Source of the DNA: SYOC01 sp964441775
GTDB taxonomy: Bacteria; Desulfobacterota; Binatia; Bin18
Length of the DNA: 64,000 bases
NCBI GenBank assembly: GCA_964441775.1
Contig: CAYTVL010000003.1
Coordinates: 124,001 to 188,000 of the forward strand
Reading direction: 5' to 3'
The notes under the pieces were generated by a model. It made no database searches, was not told the DNA's origin, and saw only the letters and a list, made by a program, of their open reading frames with translations. This document shows positions 62,096 through 64,000 of the stretch, piece after piece. Positions within the stretch are counted from its first letter, which is position 1; every line of letters begins with the position of its first letter. The translations under genes and the position numbers were made by a program.

Positions 62096-63223
62096 ATGGC
62101 GAAGAAAGACCTCTATGAAGTGCTCGGCGTCAGCCGTACGACAAGTACGGAGGACCTCAAGAAAGCGTACCGCAAGCTCGCCCGCAAATATCATCCGGAC
62201 ATGAACCCCGGCAAGAAAGAGGCGGAAGAACGCTTCAAGGAAGTGTCTTTTGCCCACGACGTCTTAACCGACCCAGAGAAACGAAAAATTTACGACGAAT
62301 TTGGTGAAGAAGGACTCCAAGCCGGCTTCGATCCAGAACGCGCACGTGCGTATAAGCAGTGGAGTCGTAGCGGCGGTTTCACTGCCGGACGTGGAGCGAG
62401 TGGTGGACGCTCCTCTTTCTCGTTTGAAGACATTTTTGGGGACTTGTTCGGCGGCGGTCGTCAAGAAGAAACAAGGAGCGACCAGGGCGAAGATCTTGAA
62501 TACGCTCTTGAACTGGACCTCCTCGACGCCATACGAGGGACAAGCCAAACGATCTCCATCCAGCGTCCGGTTCCGTGCCCACAATGTCGAGGAAGAGGTG
62601 GGAACAGAAACGGAACCCAGACCTCCTGTCCAGAGTGCGGCGGCCAAGGGCAAGTGCGGGTTGGATCCAGCCCTATCTCGCTCATGCGCACCTGCGCGCG
62701 CTGCGGCGGCTCTGGACGACTGCGAGTGGGTGACTGTTCACGCTGTGGCGGGAGTGGCCGTATTGCAAGTCCGGAACGTTTAGTGGCGCGCATTCCACCA
62801 GGCGTTGATGAAGGCTCACGTATCCGCCTCGCAGGCAAAGGAGCAGCGCGAACGCCAAACGGACCGGTCGGCGATCTTTACCTCGTCGTCCATATTCGTC
62901 CCCATCCTCAGCTTGAACGCAAAGGAAAAGATCTCTTTCTCGAAGTGCCAATTACGGTCGGCGAGGCTTTGGCTGGCGCCGCGATTACTGTGCCGACGCC
63001 GACCGGCGAGGTCAAGCTGAAAATTCCACCCGGCAGCCAAAGCGGACAACAATTGCGGCTCAAAGGGAAAGGGGTTCCTGAGACCAAGGGTCAGCAAGAA
63101 GGAGACCTCTACGTCAAGTTGCTCATTCACATTCCTACGGAAACTAGTGACCGCACTCGTCGAGCCATTGACTTGCTAGAGACGTGCTATGACGAGAACC
63201 CCCGGAAGCAGTTACGACTCTAA
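62096..63223 (+). CDS. dnaJ: Chaperone protein DnaJ
   Basis: The 375-residue co-chaperone stimulates DnaK. The J domain has HPD at 33-35 (RKLARKYHPDMNPGKKE). A Gly/Ser/Phe-rich region (about 85-125) leads to the zinc domain with four CxxCxGxG repeats (CPQCRGRG, CPECGGQG, CARCGGSG, CSRCGGSG). The substrate-binding C-terminal domain follows. Length is the same as in E. coli. A sigma factor of the heat-shock type follows 76 bases later. Confidence 0.96.
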   Translation: MAKKDLYEVLGVSRTTSTEDLKKAYRKLARKYHPDMNPGKKEAEERFKEVSFAHDVLTDPEKRKIYDEFGEEGLQAGFDPERARAYKQWSRSGGFTAGRGASGGRSSFSFEDIFGDLFGGGRQEETRSDQGEDLEYALELDLLDAIRGTSQTISIQRPVPCPQCRGRGGNRNGTQTSCPECGGQGQVRVGSSPISLMRTCARCGGSGRLRVGDCSRCGGSGRIASPERLVARIPPGVDEGSRIRLAGKGAARTPNGPVGDLYLVVHIRPHPQLERKGKDLFLEVPITVGEALAGAAITVPTPTGEVKLKIPPGSQSGQQLRLKGKGVPETKGQQEGDLYVKLLIHIPTETSDRTRRAIDLLETCYDENPRKQLRL

Positions 63224-63299
63224 GCGTAAAACAAGTCGTGGACCAGCATTCCGCCCTTGATTGTTGAACACCACTCACTCTCGTATACTGGCTGTCTCT

Positions 63300-64000
63300 A
63301 TGTCGTCTATCGTGAAAGACACGCTTGAACCTTCCGTCCTCGAAGATGCGAGCGAACAAGACCTTTCGTCTATTGACTTCGAGCCCGTCGCCACGAAGCC
63401 GGACCCGTCAGACGCGAAGTCAGAAGCATCTCCGGGTACGGCGCTCGTTCAGTACGATTCGCTCCAGCGTTATCTTGCGGAAATTCGTCGCTATCCCTTA
63501 CTCACGCTGGCCGAAGAACACGACCTAGCCGTGCGCTACAAAGAGTACGGGGAAATTGAATCGGCGTATCGCTTAGTCACAGGCAACTTACGTTTAGTCG
63601 TGATGATTGCCCGGCAATATCAGCGCGCGTTCCGTAACTTGTTGGACCTCATCCAAGAAGGGAACACCGGCTTAATGGAAGCCGTGCGGAATTTCGATCC
63701 CTACCGAGGTGTTCGTTTTCCTTCCTACGCCGTGTGGTGGGTGCGCGCCTACATCATTCGCTACATCATGAACAACTGGCGAATGGTGAAAATTGGCACC
63801 ACCCAAGCCCAACGGAAACTGTTCTTCAATCTGCAAAAGGAGCGGGAGCGCTTGGAAGCGGAAGGGTTTTCTCCTGAGCCCAAGCTGCTCGCGCAGAATC
63901 TTGGGGTCAAAGAAGAAGAAGTGGTCGAAATGACCCAACGCCTGAGCTCGCGCGACGTCTCTGTCGATGCGCCGCTTGATGGTGAAGACGAATCCGCGTC
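63300..64000 (+). CDS. rpoH: RNA polymerase sigma-32 (RpoH-type) factor, 3' end outside the window
   Basis: The frame runs off the right edge with 233 codons visible. It has an N-terminal extension of about 50 residues, then sigma-70 family regions: LQRYLAEIRRYPLLTLAEEH (1.2), RLVTGNLRLVVMIARQYQRA (2.1), GNTGLMEAVRNFDPYRGVRF and SYAVWWVRAYIIRYIMNNW (2.2-2.4). The segment TQAQRKLFFNLQKERERL is the RpoH box, which marks heat-shock sigma factors. The ATG at 63300 has no clear ribosome-binding site. It is downstream of dnaJ. A possible promoter (TTGAAC...TATACT) lies just upstream. Confidence 0.92.
   Translation, partial: MSSIVKDTLEPSVLEDASEQDLSSIDFEPVATKPDPSDAKSEASPGTALVQYDSLQRYLAEIRRYPLLTLAEEHDLAVRYKEYGEIESAYRLVTGNLRLVVMIARQYQRAFRNLLDLIQEGNTGLMEAVRNFDPYRGVRFPSYAVWWVRAYIIRYIMNNWRMVKIGTTQAQRKLFFNLQKERERLEAEGFSPEPKLLAQNLGVKEEEVVEMTQRLSSRDVSVDAPLDGEDESA

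Noticed and set aside
1..64000. CRISPR arrays, integrases with att sites, insertion sequences, prophage genes
   Set aside because: No regularly spaced repeats or transposase were seen. The only tyrosine recombinase is XerD-like and is in a core operon with glnD, so it does not mark an island.

Overview
The window is a gene-dense stretch of a diderm bacterial chromosome, judged by eye to be moderately GC-rich. It carries core genes for lipopolysaccharide: kdsA, kdsB and lptC-lptA-lptB. The block rpoN-ptsN-rapZ-HPr next to the lpt and kds genes is an arrangement familiar from Deltaproteobacteria-like lineages. DUF1329 and MMPL-type RND envelope proteins, an F420-dependent LLM oxidoreductase, a PEP-CTERM protein and a type III polyketide synthase fit an uncultured lineage of the Binatota/Tectomicrobia/Desulfobacterota kind. 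That placement is inference, because no rRNA gene is present. I see no phage, plasmid, insertion sequence, CRISPR array or tRNA gene.

Layout. 0-1.4 kb: ABC ATPase and a small membrane/coiled-coil protein. 1.5-6.3 kb: DUF1329 protein, MMPL/RND transporter and DsbA-like thioredoxin, all on the minus strand. 6.4-11 kb: aconitase divergent from glutaminyl-tRNA synthetase. 11-12.6 kb: SMP-30-like protein divergent from a cupin. 12.6-16.3 kb: E1-alpha/E1-beta/E2 of an acetoin- or pyruvate-type dehydrogenase, with a possible degraded small gene after E2. 16.3-16.8 kb: repeat-rich gap. 16.8-25.2 kb: hypothetical protein, xerD, glnD, an N-acetylmuramoyl-alanine amidase, ahcY and metK. 25.2-34.0 kb: HPr, rapZ, ptsN, rpoN, lptB, lptA, lptC, kdsA, pyrG and kdsB, many with overlapping stop and start codons. 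34-37 kb: Cys/Met PLP enzyme, short MutY, two small hypotheticals. 37-44.6 kb (plus strand): two ArnT/PMT-like glycosyltransferases, mgtE, a membrane protein and an F420 LLM enzyme. 44.6-47.6 kb: a PEP-CTERM protein behind a clear sigma-54 promoter, then a TPR protein. 47.6-52.4 kb: membrane pyrophosphatase divergent from a second MMPL transporter. 52.5-55.2 kb: CoA-transferase A and B subunits with a PAP2 phosphatase between them, then a small protein. 55.4-58.9 kb: type III PKS, ICMT-like methyltransferase, ABC permease and ABC ATPase, read as one transcription unit. 58.9-64 kb: metallophosphoesterase, small hypotheticals, trmJ, rpoZ, dnaJ and the start of an RpoH-type sigma factor that runs off the right edge.

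The strongest candidates for a less described system are the PKS-methyltransferase-ABC operon, which looks like synthesis plus export of a phenolic or pyrone lipid, the CoA-transferase pair split by a PAP2 gene, and the sigma-54-driven PEP-CTERM unit with a long leader.
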